This document shows, one piece after another, positions 45,729 through 59,684 of a stretch of 60,000 bases of DNA (position 1 is its first letter; each line of letters opens with the position of its first letter). Source of the stretch: Hydractinia symbiolongicarpus (Eukaryota; Cnidaria; Hydrozoa; Anthoathecata; Hydractiniidae). Location of the stretch: contig NC_079884.1 in assembly GCF_029227915.1 (NCBI RefSeq), forward strand, positions 7,504,001 to 7,564,000. Direction: 5' to 3'. Position numbers and translations under genes: made by a program. Below the pieces are notes generated by a model. That model made no database searches and was not told where the DNA came from. It saw only the letters and a program-made list of their open reading frames with translations.

Positions 45729-46843
45729 GAAGAACTTGTGTGTGCCATTACATTTAAAAGATATAGAGAATCAGGTAGAAATCATTATTTCTTGTAGTGT
45801 ACAAAAGTAAAAAGTAAAAAATTTAAAGATCCAGAGAAGCAAATATTCTCACCAGGATTCTATAATTTCAATTCAAGTTATTAATTGATGTCAAATATTC
45901 TTGCACACAAGGCAGTTGTTTGGATTATTGTGATCACAAATAAGAAATGTAGTGTTTGTATTCTTGAGCTGTGATTTATAAGAAGCTTCATTGTGAATTC
46001 ACGTTTTCTATATTTGCACAAACAAAGTCAATTTTTTTCTTGCCTACTGCATGTTAAACTCGCATATTATCAAGGCTCAAAAAAATTAGTGTGTTCAAGG
46101 TTCTGCTTCTGTTCTTTCTTCCACTACAAGTTATATAAAAATAAACATCATATATATATATGATGTTTATCTTTTATTCTTAGCTAAAAAAGATCTCCCA
46201 TGCAAGTATTCTGAAACTGAAGGTATGTATTACATCACTGAATTTCATTTCCTAATAATAAACTAGTAGCAAGCGCTGTTTTTATGTTGCATATTTCCTG
46301 AGATGTTAATATATAAAACTAGCATTCTTTTTTATTGAATTTTTGTACAATTGCTTAATTAATAACTAAAACTTTTGCTTGTTATTTCAATTTATCAATG
46401 ATTTCATTGTAGGAAGGGCAAAAAACTGTAATTGAGGTAGAAGGTGAGCACACTTACAATGAGAAGTATAACCTTTCATCAATAAACGTGTATTGTGACA
46501 CAATTATTTTTATAGTATTAAAACAGCCTTACATGATTATGAGAGATCGTGAAAAGTAAGTAGCTCTCTCCTTTCTTGTGTAGTTTTAACGTGTTCAGTA
46601 AATAAAAATAATAATGATTTGGCTTTATTACAACCTGAATCTCATGATTAAATTTGAATTGTTACCGTTAACGTATTGTTAATATGCCTGTTTCTTTATT
46701 ATGTTTTTAGTTTGTTCAAGCCATTAATATATAAGACGAAGATCCCTAATCTTCACTTTGAAAGGGTTGTCTGTTTGAAATCGACAAGGAAATCACAAGA
46801 CATGACTCGTGTGATACAAGGCATCTTAACAGTTCACATCTAA
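45729..46843 (+). CDS. Small in-phase exons, possibly leading into the DBF-finger gene
   Basis: Candidate exons 45729-45773 (KNLCVPLHLKDIENQ), 46184-46222 (LKKISHASILKLK), 46413-46443 and 46516-46555 (VLKQPYMIMRDRE) have GT..AG sites and compatible phases. A further segment 46711-46843 reads LFKPLIYKTKIPNLHF and ends at TAA, so it may be an alternative last exon. MIMRDRE followed by KPLIYKTKIPNL loosely recalls the DBF4 motif M, but this is weak. Splice sites were judged by eye. Confidence 0.4.
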
Positions 46844-47621
46844 ATTAGTATTCTCTATGGTGCTCTTTTTTATTCCTAGGGTCACTATTTCAAAGTAAGA
46901 GTCTGTGTGTTTTAATTTTATGCTAACTACAACTTCTTAACTGTTTCTGGAAAAGCATTACTTGGTTATTGCAGCTAGTGGGCGGCAAAAAACTTTTGTT
47001 ATGGTATGACAAATCAACAACGTAGAAATTGCCTAGATGTATTTTCTACAATTCCTGCATTACACGTTGTTTTTTGAAAGATAACCGTATTTTGACCTGA
47101 GCCTCAATTTTCTTTGCAAAATGACTGAATATAGGCTCAAATTTTCTTATTTTTTTTCTTAATTTTTATTCCTCTTTGTTTTCTTTATAAATAACTACTA
47201 TATTTTATCGACATTTGAAATAACATTTTTATTGAAGAAAAAAAGACCTCTTTTGTTATTTTGAGATAAAACTTTGTTAGTAATTAATTCCACTATTTTG
47301 AATACATTTTGCCTCCAGAGATCCATGAATGCTGTATAGCTACTTTACTGAAAAAAAAGAAACTTGATTGTGTTCTTCTGAAATTACGGTGATTTTGGTA
47401 ACTGTAAATCTAAATATCAAGGTCTTTAAAAATTGAATCTTGACAAGCTGAAACTGGGGATTTTCCTAAAATGTTTTTACGATTTCAAGGTTTTTGAGCG
47501 TCATCTAATAATCTACACATTTGTAAAAGAAAGCGCAAAAGTATTCGTTTTATCATAACTCCAACAACGTCTCTTAAGATCCTTTCTATTAATGTTCACG
47601 TAATAAATATGTTCTTCCTAG

Positions 47622-50600
47622 ACCTCAAGATGTTGCCGATGATGGCTTTTGTGAATGTTGCAAGATACGTTACACATCACTACAACATGTATATGTATGC
47701 TATGACCCCTTTTTTTCTTGTAGATCAAATCTGTTTCTTGGATACAAGAATTATATCGATGGAAAAATAAAAATGATAGTTTTTTGACAGAAAGACTCGT
47801 TTAGCTATTGTTATTGTTTTGATAGCCCCTCGACAGTGATCGTCATAAAAGCTTCGTTACTAAAAAAAAAAATTATGATAAAGTAGACCAGTTGATAGCT
47901 AAAGAAGTTGGTTGTGGCGACTTTGTCGAAGCATGCAAGAAGAAAGCTGCTAAAAAGTATGTACTTAAAAATAATAGGAAATGTGATTTTAGAGAGGTAT
48001 GTTATATTATAAGTAGTTACATGAAACTACACATTTAGTATGTTGTATTAGTTTATCAAAGTGATAATAGTATGACACATTAACAGAAGTGAATGTCAGT
48101 AATTTAGAACAAATCTTACGAGGAAAAGTATTAGAAGCAGATCTTTCTCAGTCATAATATATAATAGTCTTTTTATTTTAACTATTAGGTTTTGATAAAG
48201 AAAAATAAATCTTCAGGACATTCTCCAAATAAATAATTAGCTATCATTTTTTCCGTGCATTTCCGAATATATGTGAAAAAACGCTTATATTTTTTCATCT
48301 CACGCTAATATTTTTGCTTCATAGTTTTTGGGCGTCAGTTTTTTTACTTTGATTTCTAAGTGATATCCGTCGTTTCGTAGTTCATAAGCAAAAGCGATAT
48401 GTCCCAATTAGAGTTATGATTTGTTACATTCGCTCTTTTTGCATCAGCATCATGTCAAGTACCTATCTGTTTTTAATAAAAATTTCTGGTGCTGTGTATG
48501 AAAGAAGATTGGTCCAAACTCCAGTTAATCTGCTAACGACAAGATGATCTCATCGTTGGACTAGCATTCAGATTCGCGTGCAAATTCACTTATATCAAGT
48601 TGAGTAAAAAGAAAATCTAGGATGCTAGTTAGTAATAGGACGTTAACTTTTGAGTAAGCTGGTTTTAAATAGAAGCGTCTACAGTGATAAATCTAATTGT
48701 AAGTATTTTTAGTCTTTAAGTTACCTAGTTAGTAAACCAGCTACACAGTTTAAACAGTAGTTGCAATACGAATTACAACTTATTATTATTATTCAGTACA
48801 GTTTAAAACTTAAAGTAGTAGTATTATATGACAATATATAATGACCACATACACTTATCGGTTAAAAATTGATAATCCGTATTATAATCTACATCGATTT
48901 TAGGTGCTGGCTTAATTGCAAAGATGATTCACTAGCGAAAGTGTAGGGAGTCAGAACACTATATATGGAATAGGAACATCTGGTTCAGAGCTGCCAAAAT
49001 TTATCTGTTCTTCAATCCACGATATTTATTGAACATTTGCAACAAACATGCATCAAACATTCACAATAAGATGAAAATAAATTTACACAAGTTATTGACT
49101 TGATCAATTCATGGCTTGAAATTCATTAAAAGTATTATAGAACATTCAATTTATTGTTAGGTTATGCTATAAATGTTTTTCTATTTACAAAACATAGCAT
49201 TTTAATTGTAATTCATATTTCTTCTTATTGGAAAAAAGATTATATTTTATTATATATTTTTGGCTCTTTACAAAGATAAGCTTGTCACGTATGTCAGAAA
49301 ATTTGAGTGAGGAACAATGATGTTTTATGATCTCGCACGTTTGTGTCTAAAATACTACCTCGTAGCCAAAACAATTTACCTAGGACTTGTGACCAATTTA
49401 GCCTGCTAGCATTTTAACAAAGTTTAAAAACAAATTGATGGTGTAGCTATAAGCTTCCCCTTAGGGCCTCCCTTAGCAAGTATTTTAAAAAGTTGTCCTA
49501 CAGAATTTACGCCTATCTTTTATAGACGTTATGTAGACGTAAAGGTGATTCCTTAGTAAATAATTTATTTAGGAAATCTACGTTTGGTGGTGTTGTTGTT
49601 GTAATAATTGTATTAGGGTATGAAAAACTTTCCATGATTCCTAGTAGATATTGCACGAAAGGATATCGACTTTGATAGTTTGATGAAAGAAGAAGCTGAA
49701 CATTTAAACTTTGAAACTATTTTTTCAGTTTGCTTTTAGGCGGCTAGCTAATTATTTCATTGGCCAGGTTGGTCATGTCAAACTCTGTCTATTTGTCACG
49801 CTTCCTCAAGTTTACCCGCAAGCTCAGAACCCTTTCTCATTCTTTAACAAAAATAGTCAAATATGTTTTCCATCCTGGAATTTGGCCTTGGAAATCTACG
49901 AGTGATGATGTGAATTAATCCCAACATCACTCGTGAATTCTCAAGGCGTTTTTAGGTAGAAACATACGATAAGCGATTTTTGTTAGACATGATAGTACGT
50001 AGTTCATGGACAAATGGCATATGTTCGCAACACGAATTCTTTTTCACGCACAAGTAAAAGGACAGTCTTTTATACGTGAAATTTTTAGTTTTTATAAGGT
50101 GAGGTTTTTCTTGCAACACTTTTCCCAATGGAATTTTTCCCATTATTAAGTGATCGATAAATATAACTTAAAATTGGTAGTATTTATTAACATGGCTCTG
50201 AATTTGTAACAACCATATTAACACTGACATTGGCCAGCATAAAAATAATCTTTCCCTTATAATCTCTTGATCCAAACAAAATTCTCCCTAGATGTTTCTT
50301 CTGTAATATTGAATCCAGGTATAAAGTCCGTAGCTTCATGCGATATACTCCTGTTAAGCGACCTTTAATTACTGTAAGTAGCGGATCTGCTTCTGTTTAA
50401 ATCTGCAGTTTTTGATTCTTTTTATAAGATGCTAGTTTTTTTAAGGTTTCGTTTCCTTACTTTGACGTTAAATAATCATATATTTTCTGAATTTAATCGC
50501 GATTCCTGATTAATCCTGAAAATTTTGTAACTGAGAAAATATATTTTGGTAAGCTGTAAATACAACTTATGGGAGGTGTATAAAAAACGCATTTAGCACC

Positions 50601-51131
50601 GCTCATACATTGCATATTGTGCTATTCACATGGAAGCCAAATAAACTTGAGAATTAGCTTTAACCTGAGATTAACTAAATGACATTTTCACATTTTTCAG
50701 GAAACTGTAAGTACAGCAAGTAGTGTGCCACAGCAAAAATCTCTATTTAGAGTAAGTAGTAGGTTTAATTTTTTGGTACGCTCTCCAAAGATTATCAGAG
50801 GTACAATGTGTATAATGTATTGCCGTGAATGTTCTTTGAAGAAATATCATTTAAAAATACTTATTTTTATTTCTTTCTGTTATACTAGGGCAAGAGAAGA
50901 AGTTTATTTTGCGATAAAGATGTTCAACTGCTACGTCAAAAGTGCTCGTATATTATTGCTAATGGTCCTTTAACGAAACAAGGTGTCACTAAGGCGTTGG
51001 AAGGGGAAGATATACTAAAAAGATTACTTTTGTACAAATTTGTACTCGTTTGCACTACGAAAGAAAACAACTATGAACACATCTGTTCCATGAACTTATG
51101 CCAGTCATTAAAACGAATAACTCTTCGTTAA
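47622..51131 (+). CDS. Gene with DBF4-type zinc finger and conserved C-terminal domain (3' exons)
   Basis: Exons 47622-47688, 47826-47956, 50319-50373, 50701-50751 and 50889-51131 join in phase (0, 2, 0, 0). The first two encode DDGFCECCKIRYTSLQ, HPLDSDRHKSF and NYDKVDQLIAKEV, the Cys-Cys-His-His pattern and following Y-x2-VDxLI of zf-DBF domains, which in DBF4 contact the CDC7 kinase that fires replication origins. The next exons are basic (YTPVKRPLIT, GKRRSLF). The last carries CDKDVQLLRQKCSYIIANGPL and EGEDILKRLL, related to 39376-39714, and ends at TAA. The upstream join (46555 to 47622) is phase-compatible. Whether the SET exon belongs to the same gene is open. Confidence 0.55.
48000..49400. 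other. Long intron of the preceding gene, nothing else seen
   Basis: AT-rich, between exons 47956 and 50319. Confidence 0.35.
49437..49600 (+). pseudogene. Penelope-like reverse transcriptase remnant
   Basis: Reads DGVAISFPLGPPLASIL, then CPTEFTPIFYRRYVDV, then FRKSTFGG. These match the Penelope-like RT blocks DGVAMGSPLGPxLANI, FYRRYVDD and FRKPTFTG. The catalytic second Asp is Val, and sequence between blocks is deleted. It sits inside the long intron of the DBF-finger gene. Confidence 0.75.
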
Positions 51132-52037
51132 AATTATTAAACATGTTAATGTTCTGCTTTTGTTTCTTTACTAATTGTTCTTATAATTGATGTTCATGTT
51201 ATCCCAGAGGCAGCACTGCTATCACGCACGATACTGTACTTTCCTAACTTTGACGACGATTATAATACTGAGTTAATTTTTGACAACTAGTTTTAATTAA
51301 TGAAACTAAGTTTTGCTAAGCTGACATTTTCTTTAAATATAACCTTGATTAGACAAAATGTGTTTTCTTGCTTAATTTCATTTTGTGTATATAACGCTTG
51401 ATGCACTGCTTTCTAAAGTTTATATTTTGTTTATGAGCTGTAAAGGCATTGGTCTTCTCTACTACATCCTATGTATGATTCTGTTTTAGCAAACTTGAAT
51501 CTTCTTGTTATTACACCCTCTACTTTCGTAATTTGTATAAGCACGTGTTTTACGAACTCGTTTAAAAGTTAGAATTCAATTTAAAGTTTTCCGAGCATGC
51601 TTCATAGCATTATTATTGTACTTTTAACCACACGTTTTTAAAGAAAAAATTAGCTTTAATGTAGACTGAAATATCTCTTGTTTGTATATAGTGGAAAATT
51701 TTGTGTATAATGTAAATATAAATTGGGATATGGATCAGGGACACGTAAACTACTACCTACACTTTATTGGACTTGTCTACTACTTTTCCGACATGCATAC
51801 CTGAACTATTAAACTATTTATTAAAGTAATGGTTGCTGAAAATATCGACATTGCTGTTGCTGAAAGTATCATAGGTGAAGTCATTGGTCAAGAAGCCTTT
51901 TCTTCGACGAATAAAATTTTAGCAAAAAGTATTTGTATATGATATTAGTAAATTGGTTTGGCCTTGTTCGTTTCGGTTGATATTCTTAACAGTATCGAAA
52001 ATTTAAAAAGTCTGGCGCTCACCATAGGCAAACTGGT
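51132..52037. other. Intergenic, 3' flank
   Basis: AT-rich, no gene supported. Confidence 0.35.
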
Positions 52038-52249
52038 GGTCTCTTAGGCCGTCGCTTGAGCTGTTGTGAAAAAACTTACACGTCCGCAGATAACCGAATC
52101 GGAAAAAGTTGCACCACAGGTTGAAATATAAAAATCGCATATAAAGCAATTGCATGATAACAAAACTTACGCTAATTTAATAATCGCTAGCCATGCACTT
52201 GTGGTATGCGGACAGCCGCCTCATGTAACAAGCCGCCGCCTAAGAGACT
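52038..52249. mobile_element. Small MITE-like inverted-repeat element
   Basis: GGTCTCTTAGGCCGTCGCTT at 52038 and AGCCGCCGCCTAAGAGACT at 52231 are about 19/21 complementary, bounding some 212 bp without coding content. No target duplication confirmed. Confidence 0.4.
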
Positions 52250-52679
52250 GCTTATAAACCCGAGGTAATTTTACGAAGACTGTCCAAATCTGCTACGGAA
52301 GGTGTAGTGGCATTTTCTATACTCTTTCTCTCTCTCCTGTTACTATAGGAAGAGTTCTGATACCAAATTCGCTTTGGTTTAATGTTAAAAACGCAGGTCA
52401 AATAGTTATCAGTCTTTTCTAACTTGCAAATAAAAACTCACAGCAGAATATAATACTCTCAACCTCAAAATAAAATACTCTTGTCGCGTATGTAGGGCTT
52501 AGATTTTGTCACTTGTAACAAACAACCAAATTTAAAATTATTGAATCCGTTACATGAAATTAGTTTGAGGCATACAATCTATGTACTCTTTGCTTTTGTG
52601 TCATCAATACGTTTTATGTGTACTTTGTGTAGGCAATTTGGTTATGCAACATCTGCATCCGATCTATCAATCCTGCTAC

Positions 52680-53760
52680 AATAAACTAGTACAACTGATA
52701 CAAAACTGTGAGCCCTGCTACAAGAAACTATTCTTGTAATGCAAACTAGTCGACTAATATAATGTTATCCCGCCCCGTTTAAAACCGTCAATCCTATTTC
52801 GAAAAGTCAGTTTCAGTAGTAGAGACCAATGGACTAATTTTTTCATCATTTTATCTCGTATTTACTTGTCGTAAACGATTTTGGTCAAACATGCTACAAT
52901 CCCGCCCGGTTTGAAACCATCAATTCTGTTACGGAAAGTCAGTTTCAGTACCACAGACTGGTCGACTAATACAATCCCGCTATTTCTTTCGTCATTTTAT
53001 CTCGTATTTACTTGTCGTAAGTGATTTTGGTCAAACATGCTACAATCCCGCCCGGTTTGAAACCATCAATTCTGTTACGGAAAGTCAGTTTCAGTAGTAG
53101 AGACTGGTAGACTAATACAATCCTACTATTTTTTTCATCATTGACTAATACAATCCTACTATTTTTTTCATCATTTTATCTCGTATTTACATGTCGGAAA
53201 CGATTTTGGTTAAACATGTTACAATATCGCCCCCTTTATAACCGTCAATTCTATTTCGAAAAGTCAGTTTCAGTAGTACAGACTAGTGGACCAATACAGT
53301 CCTGCTATTTTTATTCATCATTTTATCTCGTATATACTTGTCGTAAGTGATTTTGGTCAAACATGTAACAACCCCACCTGGTGTGAAGCCATCAATCCTA
53401 TTACGGAAAGTCAGTTTTAGTAGTAGAGACTAATGGACTAATATAATCCTGCTATTTTATTCATCATTTTATCTCGTATATACTTGTCGTAAGTGATTTT
53501 GGTCAATCATGTAACAATCTCGCCCGGTTTGAAACCATCAATCCTGTTACGAAAAGTCAGTTTCTGCTGAACTAGTCGACTAATACAATCCTACTACTTC
53601 TTTCAACATTTTATCTCATATTTACTTGTCTTAAACGATTTTTGTCAATCAATGCTACAATCCCGACCGGTGGAACACCATCAATCCTATTACAGAAAAC
53701 TTGTCTCAGTGATACAAACTAGAATAATATATAATGTTAATAGTTCTTTCAACACTTTGT
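52680..53760. repeat. Degenerate satellite, about 120-180-bp units
   Basis: The words AAAGTCAGTTTCAGTAGTAG, ACTAATACAATCCTGCTA, CATTTTATCTCGTATTTACT and GATTTTGGTCAAACATG recur in the same order about six to seven times (52805, 52925, 53082, 53260, 53406, 53546), with variable spacing. Short open frames here are by-products. Confidence 0.85.
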
Positions 53761-53988
53761 CTTTTATTTACGATAAACGATATTGGTCGTGAAAATGATA
53801 TATAATGCTGTAAAAACAAACATGAATGCGAGTTGCCGTGGTCATGAAATACACTATCCTGTGAAAGTGTTTTGGGCATTGTTGGTTCCCAACAGCATAA
53901 CAGTTTCAATATCTATGTTTTGGTTTAGTTAAAATAAGTAGTAAGTAATAAAAAAGATTCACACGACAACGCAACCTCCATACCAGGA

Positions 53989-54027
53989 CCTGTAGCGTTT
54001 TCTGAGATGACAATGAAACGCTACAGG
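53989..54027. other. 12-bp perfect hairpin
   Basis: CCTGTAGCGTTT (53989-54000) and AAACGCTACAGG (54016-54027) with a 15-base loop. No poly-T or coding link. Confidence 0.6.
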
Positions 54028-54140
54028 CCCTGAAAAAAATTGCTTTCTGTCTCTTGTATCATCCCCTTTGATTTTACGACTATTATGTAAAATAATATTT
54101 TCACCATCGATTCCGGGATCAATGAAACCAAACAACGCAG

Positions 54141-54561
54141 TTAATATTTCAATACTTGACATGCCTGCATAACGTAGTTAGTATACTGTTGGCGTTTGGT
54201 AACGAGTTCTTCCTTCATCTTAATAAGGTCTTCTGCTCCTGTATTATTGTCCTTAGTATTACTATCAACAATGTCAAAATCGATTTCAGAAATATTACTA
54301 GCATTATTTTCAGGTTCAACGGACAATTTACATGCTTTTCTTGGTGATAAACGCTACATTGGAGCTTTTCGGAGCCTTTCCTATTGAATATTGTTTTCTT
54401 ACGCGAGAACAAAGTTTTTGCTCCCCTTGTCTCGTTTTCATGTGATTACGTAATCTTTTTATGAAAGTATTATTTCTGCTCATGTTCGTATATTTGACAA
54501 GAGAATAACGGAGAGTCGTATGACACTCAAATCTAGTAATGACGTAAACGGCAAACCTCAT
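54141..54561 (-). CDS. Possible decayed or spliced minus-strand coding region
   Basis: The 54326-54141 frame has protein-like composition (SVEPENNASNISEIDFDIVD, then DLIKMKEELVTKRQQYTNYV, likely coiled coil) and is open upstream as SPRKACKL to an AG. The 54561-54328 frame reads NTFIKRLRNHMKTRQGEQKL, recalling a zinc-finger tail. No family recognised. Confidence 0.3.
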
Positions 54562-54779
54562 TATAAAGGAACCTGGAAGAAAAGAAGAGTTGAAGTTGAA
54601 AATAAATTTCGTTCTACTTCAGTTATTTGCAAACTTTATACAAATCTCGTTTCAGGCATTATTAATCTTGTATACAATGACCACTTTAATACTGCTGTTC
54701 CGCGGCAGACAATTAACTTGTTTTAACGGCTTGTTTAATTATGTGTCCTCTTTTATAAACAGTTATTAAAAATTATCTT

Positions 54780-57700
54780 TTCTTTTAAGTTTATGGACAT
54801 GATATACATAAAGTACCTTAAACAAGTTTAAACAGGTTTAAAAATGCATGAAATTAGAGAAAGGTGCATTTCCCAAAGATGATATCCTCTTCGTTAATTA
54901 AAACTACAGTGGAAAAATTTATCGAATTGATATTTTTACCGATATCATTAGCAGAGTCTGTACCACCCAGTTTACTTTTGTTACTCAATACAAAATAGAG
55001 TATTCCCCTCTTTCGCCAATTTATTCATTTATTATAAGCTAAATCAATGAAATGTTTTACTGCGAAGGTGCAAATTAATGCAAGCGTGATTTTAATCCGT
55101 AGGTGGTTCTACTAACTTAAATAAAATGCTTATCTTGTTTTGAGATTTCGAGAATACAATATAGACAACGTTTACTGTACGTGTAAGATATTTTGGGAAT
55201 AGTATTTTTATTTTGTCGGCAATAGTATTTTTATTTCGGTTTAATTTTCTTTTAACTACTAGGTTTATTTTAATACTTTATGTATCATGGTTGGACTTTA
55301 GTAAATTAGTTTAGTGCCGTAACCACCCCCCCCCCCCCTCAATAATTTCCTACTAAAAAAAAAGAAAGAAAGAAAGAAAGAAAGAAAGAAGAAAAGAAAA
55401 GAGAGAAAGAGAGTCAGAGAAATAGAACATTGAACATAACATTGAACCATCAGATCGTTGACGTCTGAAAGGACATTTTCCGCCAATCTAGAGGTGTAAA
55501 CTTTCAAAATGACCGCGAAATTCATATGTAATTTTCTATTTAAGTAATAGCGCTAAATTTCATAACTTGATGACTAGTTAAAGTTATGCTTCGTTAATTT
55601 TATGTTACAAGGTAAAATACACTAATACTACAGCGCTCTTCCTTGTTGCGCAACATAATTGAAGTGCTCAACGCTCGAAATCCGGAAGACATTACACCTG
55701 CAGACGCCCCACTGGATGTGCAGAATATCTGTCCTTAAGTCTAACCAACATATGTGAACGATTTACCTGCAACTAAACAGTCAGTCAACTTGCCGTTAAA
55801 GGCTGGGTAAAACATTTCGATGTGGTTTAAAGTTTCGATGCACTATAATAATACCAATACCCGTATATTACTTATGCGCTAGAAAAATGTTATACTGTAT
55901 ACAGTTGAAAAGAAATATATAAAGGACGGTATAACCTGTGAATTTCCGTATTTTTTTAGAAACAAGGTGTTGATAAATAGAAAACATCATTATAATCGCA
56001 CATATGATTGTAGTAATAACACCCGTTCAAATAAATTGCATTCCATCATACTAACAAGTGAACATGGATGCATGAAATAACAATGCGGGAAATATGTACG
56101 ATATGCTGACAAAAATGTCCTACAATGCATGCTTTTATGAAGACATGTTTTTTGGTTGAAAACATCATAAACATATAGCTATCTGCTTTAATAAAAATAA
56201 GTTATGGTAAAACTAACGCAGCAGTTAATTCTTTAGGTTCCCTGTGAAAATCTTGATAATGTTCCGACCTGAAAAACCTTAAGTGGACAAGTGTGACCCA
56301 CGCGAATTAAGGCTGCCCAGGCTGAGGATTTAGTATAGGTAGGTTGGTCATTGCCTATAGTGTTGCACCGTGTTTATAATGTTTTCACAAGTCCATTACA
56401 AATAAAAGCACAGGTTTTTGCTACATGCCAGACCTTATACCCACCTTGTATTACACACCAGCTTGAGGGCCTTGCAAAATTAAATCATGTCGTATTTTGG
56501 GAATGTCTTATAAAAAAATCAATTGATATTAAATATCTTGATATATTGAACAGCTTGATGATAAATCATCTTAAAAAAAAACATTTATTATCATTAGAGT
56601 GAAATCATCTTCAGGTTTTACAAAATAACTTCATACCAATTAGCCTCCATGACCATTTCGCTGTCAGCGGTATAAAAAACCATAATTTTGCCCTATAACT
56701 TTAGTAAAAATTAAAATAATGAATTGAAACATGGTATTATGTTTTGGACTGGTTTGGTGCAATAGACAAGATTTTCTTCCTACTATCGTCATAGTGCCCG
56801 AATTCCCGAAGTGACCCATTCCTCAAGAAAACGATAAACTGTTTTTGGCTGCATATTAATTTTGAAAAAGCCTCACGTACAAAAACATGAAGCGTTTCTC
56901 ATTATTGAAATCAGCCAGATATAGTCTAACAAAACATGTCCTAGGTTTAAGATCGAATGATTTAACCAGTTTGGAGAAATTGCATGTGTTTTCTCAGGCT
57001 TGACGCAGAATATTTAAGTTCATGGCATTAAAATATGGTTAAATACAGTTAAAGGCTGAAATACGCGATCCTTTTAAATGGAAGATATATGCATTTTTAT
57101 CCGTCATTTCAAAATAAAACATGGATAGAAACTTTGTAGTCACCTCACAATAAGCCTCAGATTTAGTTACATATGGCTACAGATAAAAATATTTGTCGGG
57201 TGTATTTGTGAGCAGGCCATCTGTGATATACCTAAGACACCGAGTATTTTAATTTCCAGATATTTTTAATTGTAACATATTGTAAACAGAGCGAAAATTA
57301 AATCTAGATTTTCTGCACACTCGGGCGAACGATGGGCAGTCGCAGTTGTTGTTTAAACTAAAGAATCAAAAAGCACAAAATTACAAAACCATGGAAATAA
57401 AAAACTTGTCGGCTGCATGTAGGAACAAATATCGGAAGGCTTAAAAAATTTGGAAATTTTTTCGGATAGGCAACTTACCTTTTGACCACGGTGAAAGGTT
57501 AAACTGGATACCTTAGTTAATAATTTCTAGTATCAGAAAAAATTCGTGCTAATTAGAAATCGTCTGAAACCAGTGATATCGTTATGACGTACACTGATGG
57601 CTTCGCAATGACGCTTAAAGCAACCTTTAGAAAGCACCTGGAAATGTTGTCTAACCCTGTAGCCCATTTAAGTTTGAGTTCCTTTCGATGACTTTTCACT

Positions 57701-59655
57701 CCAGTCTTAGCGACTGTCTGAAATGTAAAGTCTGTCGCTGTGGACTAGATTTTCAGTGTTTTTTGTTTCGTTATGTAAGTTCGTGAGGGTGAATGATATA
57801 CGCTTCAATCAACTCCAAAATTTTGTAAAATATTTACAGAAATCTGTATCACTGAGAGGTCAATAGTAAACGTGGTTGGTTGATTGCTAGTTCTGAGCTG
57901 TGTCCGAAAAATCCCCTGTTTTCTAGAAATGAACGAAGTTATATGCGTTTTCTTTCTGATCTTTTCAACTCATTTCTATTAAAGTTTTGTTGTCGTGTGT
58001 AGGCATCCAGTTCCGACAGTTTATTTGATTTACGGTCCGTGTACATGAGCTGATCTCGGGTTTTCATTTTCGTTTTACATCTTTGTCTAGGCAAGGTCAT
58101 GTGTTCTTCTTGACACATCTCTTTAAAGGAAAAAGGAAAAAAGAGCGTGTTGATTGAACACATCTGCTAAAACATTTTTTAGATAATTCAAGGTTGTGAA
58201 CGTCGAGGTTGAATTAAAAAGTTTCAATTGGCATTTATGTTACTACTGATGCTAGTTACATTGTTGGTCAAAACAATATCAATCAGTGTTTTGGTTGTTG
58301 AATAAACGCGTATTTTAATAATTGTTTAAAGTCTTTAATTTCAAAATTGTCTTTCATTCTTAGATGATCACTATTTTGTAGATAATCAGTGATATATTCA
58401 CGAACATCGTGGTTTTGTCAATATCTTCCTTTTTAACAATTATCATTTAAGGTGAGATAGTTGCTAAAAAGTTTTTAATAGATGTTCAGAAGAATTCGGA
58501 GGCTTGCAAATGATACAAGAAGTAAAAGATTTTGATTTTCTTGGTAGATTGCCTTAATTGTCCTGAAGACATGCTTGACTATAAAATTTATTCTGTTTCT
58601 GATGTACATTTCTACTGTCGTTTTAAAACAAAATAATGTTGAGATCGGTTATACTGTTTCATTCGAGAAAGGTACTGACAAAGTAAATACGTCGAAATTT
58701 TTTATTAGTAAGCAAATCCATAACTTTACCATATTGTCGTTACAATCCACGAATACTTTGATAAAACAGTTTTAAGCCCTTTTTCAATCAAAAATCTTTA
58801 ATTTTGTCTTGTGATATCCCAGGATGCGTTCCTGTGAATCCGTAAACAAGTACAAAAGTAAACACATACATTGTTTTGATGCTCTCAAAACAGGGTTTGT
58901 TAAACACATTTCCATAATTTAAAGATTTTGGGAGTCTATGCTAATACTAACGTCATTAAGTTACCGAAATGAAGTTTTTTAACCATGAAGTTGCAATAAG
59001 TAATAGTGATTACTTAAGAAAGATTGGAACGACCGCTATTATGTCTTTCTGAACCGCCTTTTCAGCTCATCTCGTCGGTTATTGAGCTTCGCAGACATAT
59101 CACATGTCATAAAGCTTTAGGTTGCTCTATCTTATAATATCTATACTAATTCCTCCCATTTAACCTCTCAGCTGTTTCAACAAAGCTTAAATCACTATTA
59201 AAAACGCTTTGAGTTTGAGAATTCTTAAATTTCGGTTGCGTTCTACTACCACCTAATATTACCACTAATTATGATAACCACTAATTATTATTTCAGAATA
59301 ATACGTGACAGTGGAAATTTCTTGACACCGGTTGGGTGGAAACACCTTTAAAAGTGACAGCTAAGGAGGTTTTTTACACTACTGTTATGATACAAAAAGA
59401 TTTTCAGCAAAAATTTTGTCAAAACGTAAAAATAGTCATGTAAAAAAGTGGCATGTTTTGGGTGAAATTTTCTTGAATTTTTCAGCTAATCCCCAATTCG
59501 AGAGAAAAATAAATGACAAATACAATTAAAATTACTGAGAAGAACAAAATACTACAAAAAAAAGTAAACAATGACAAAAAAAACCGACGCGTGAGGCAGC
59601 TAGCGACAAATTTAATTATCGCACGATTTGTAACAAAACAGCCCGATGGTGCATT
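54780..59655. other. AT-rich region with no supported gene
   Basis: Contains a C14 run (55325-55338) and a GAAA/AAAG tract (55359-55400). Frames at 56351-56602 and 58575-58775 have no recognisable domain; the latter begins with a hydrophobic stretch but lacks an ATG at its start. Confidence 0.4.
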
Positions 59656-59684
59656 TTATAATAATAATAATAATAATAATAACC
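59656..59684. repeat. Short (AAT)n microsatellite
   Basis: Eight to nine AAT triplets; no element junction beside it. Confidence 0.85.

Noticed and set aside
46711-46843. Firm call of DBF4 motif M
   Set aside because: Similarity is loose and the segment ends in a stop without a phase-compatible donor to the zinc-finger exon, so it is reported only as a possibility.
52805-53350. Short coding frames in the satellite
   Set aside because: Frames change between units and units vary in length by non-multiples of three.
55359-55400. Structured RNA in the GAAA tract
   Set aside because: Simple-sequence DNA next to a C-run; no stem beyond low complexity.
58575-58775. Small secreted protein with signal peptide
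   Set aside because: The hydrophobic start has TTG rather than ATG, there is no splice support, and no homologue is recognised.
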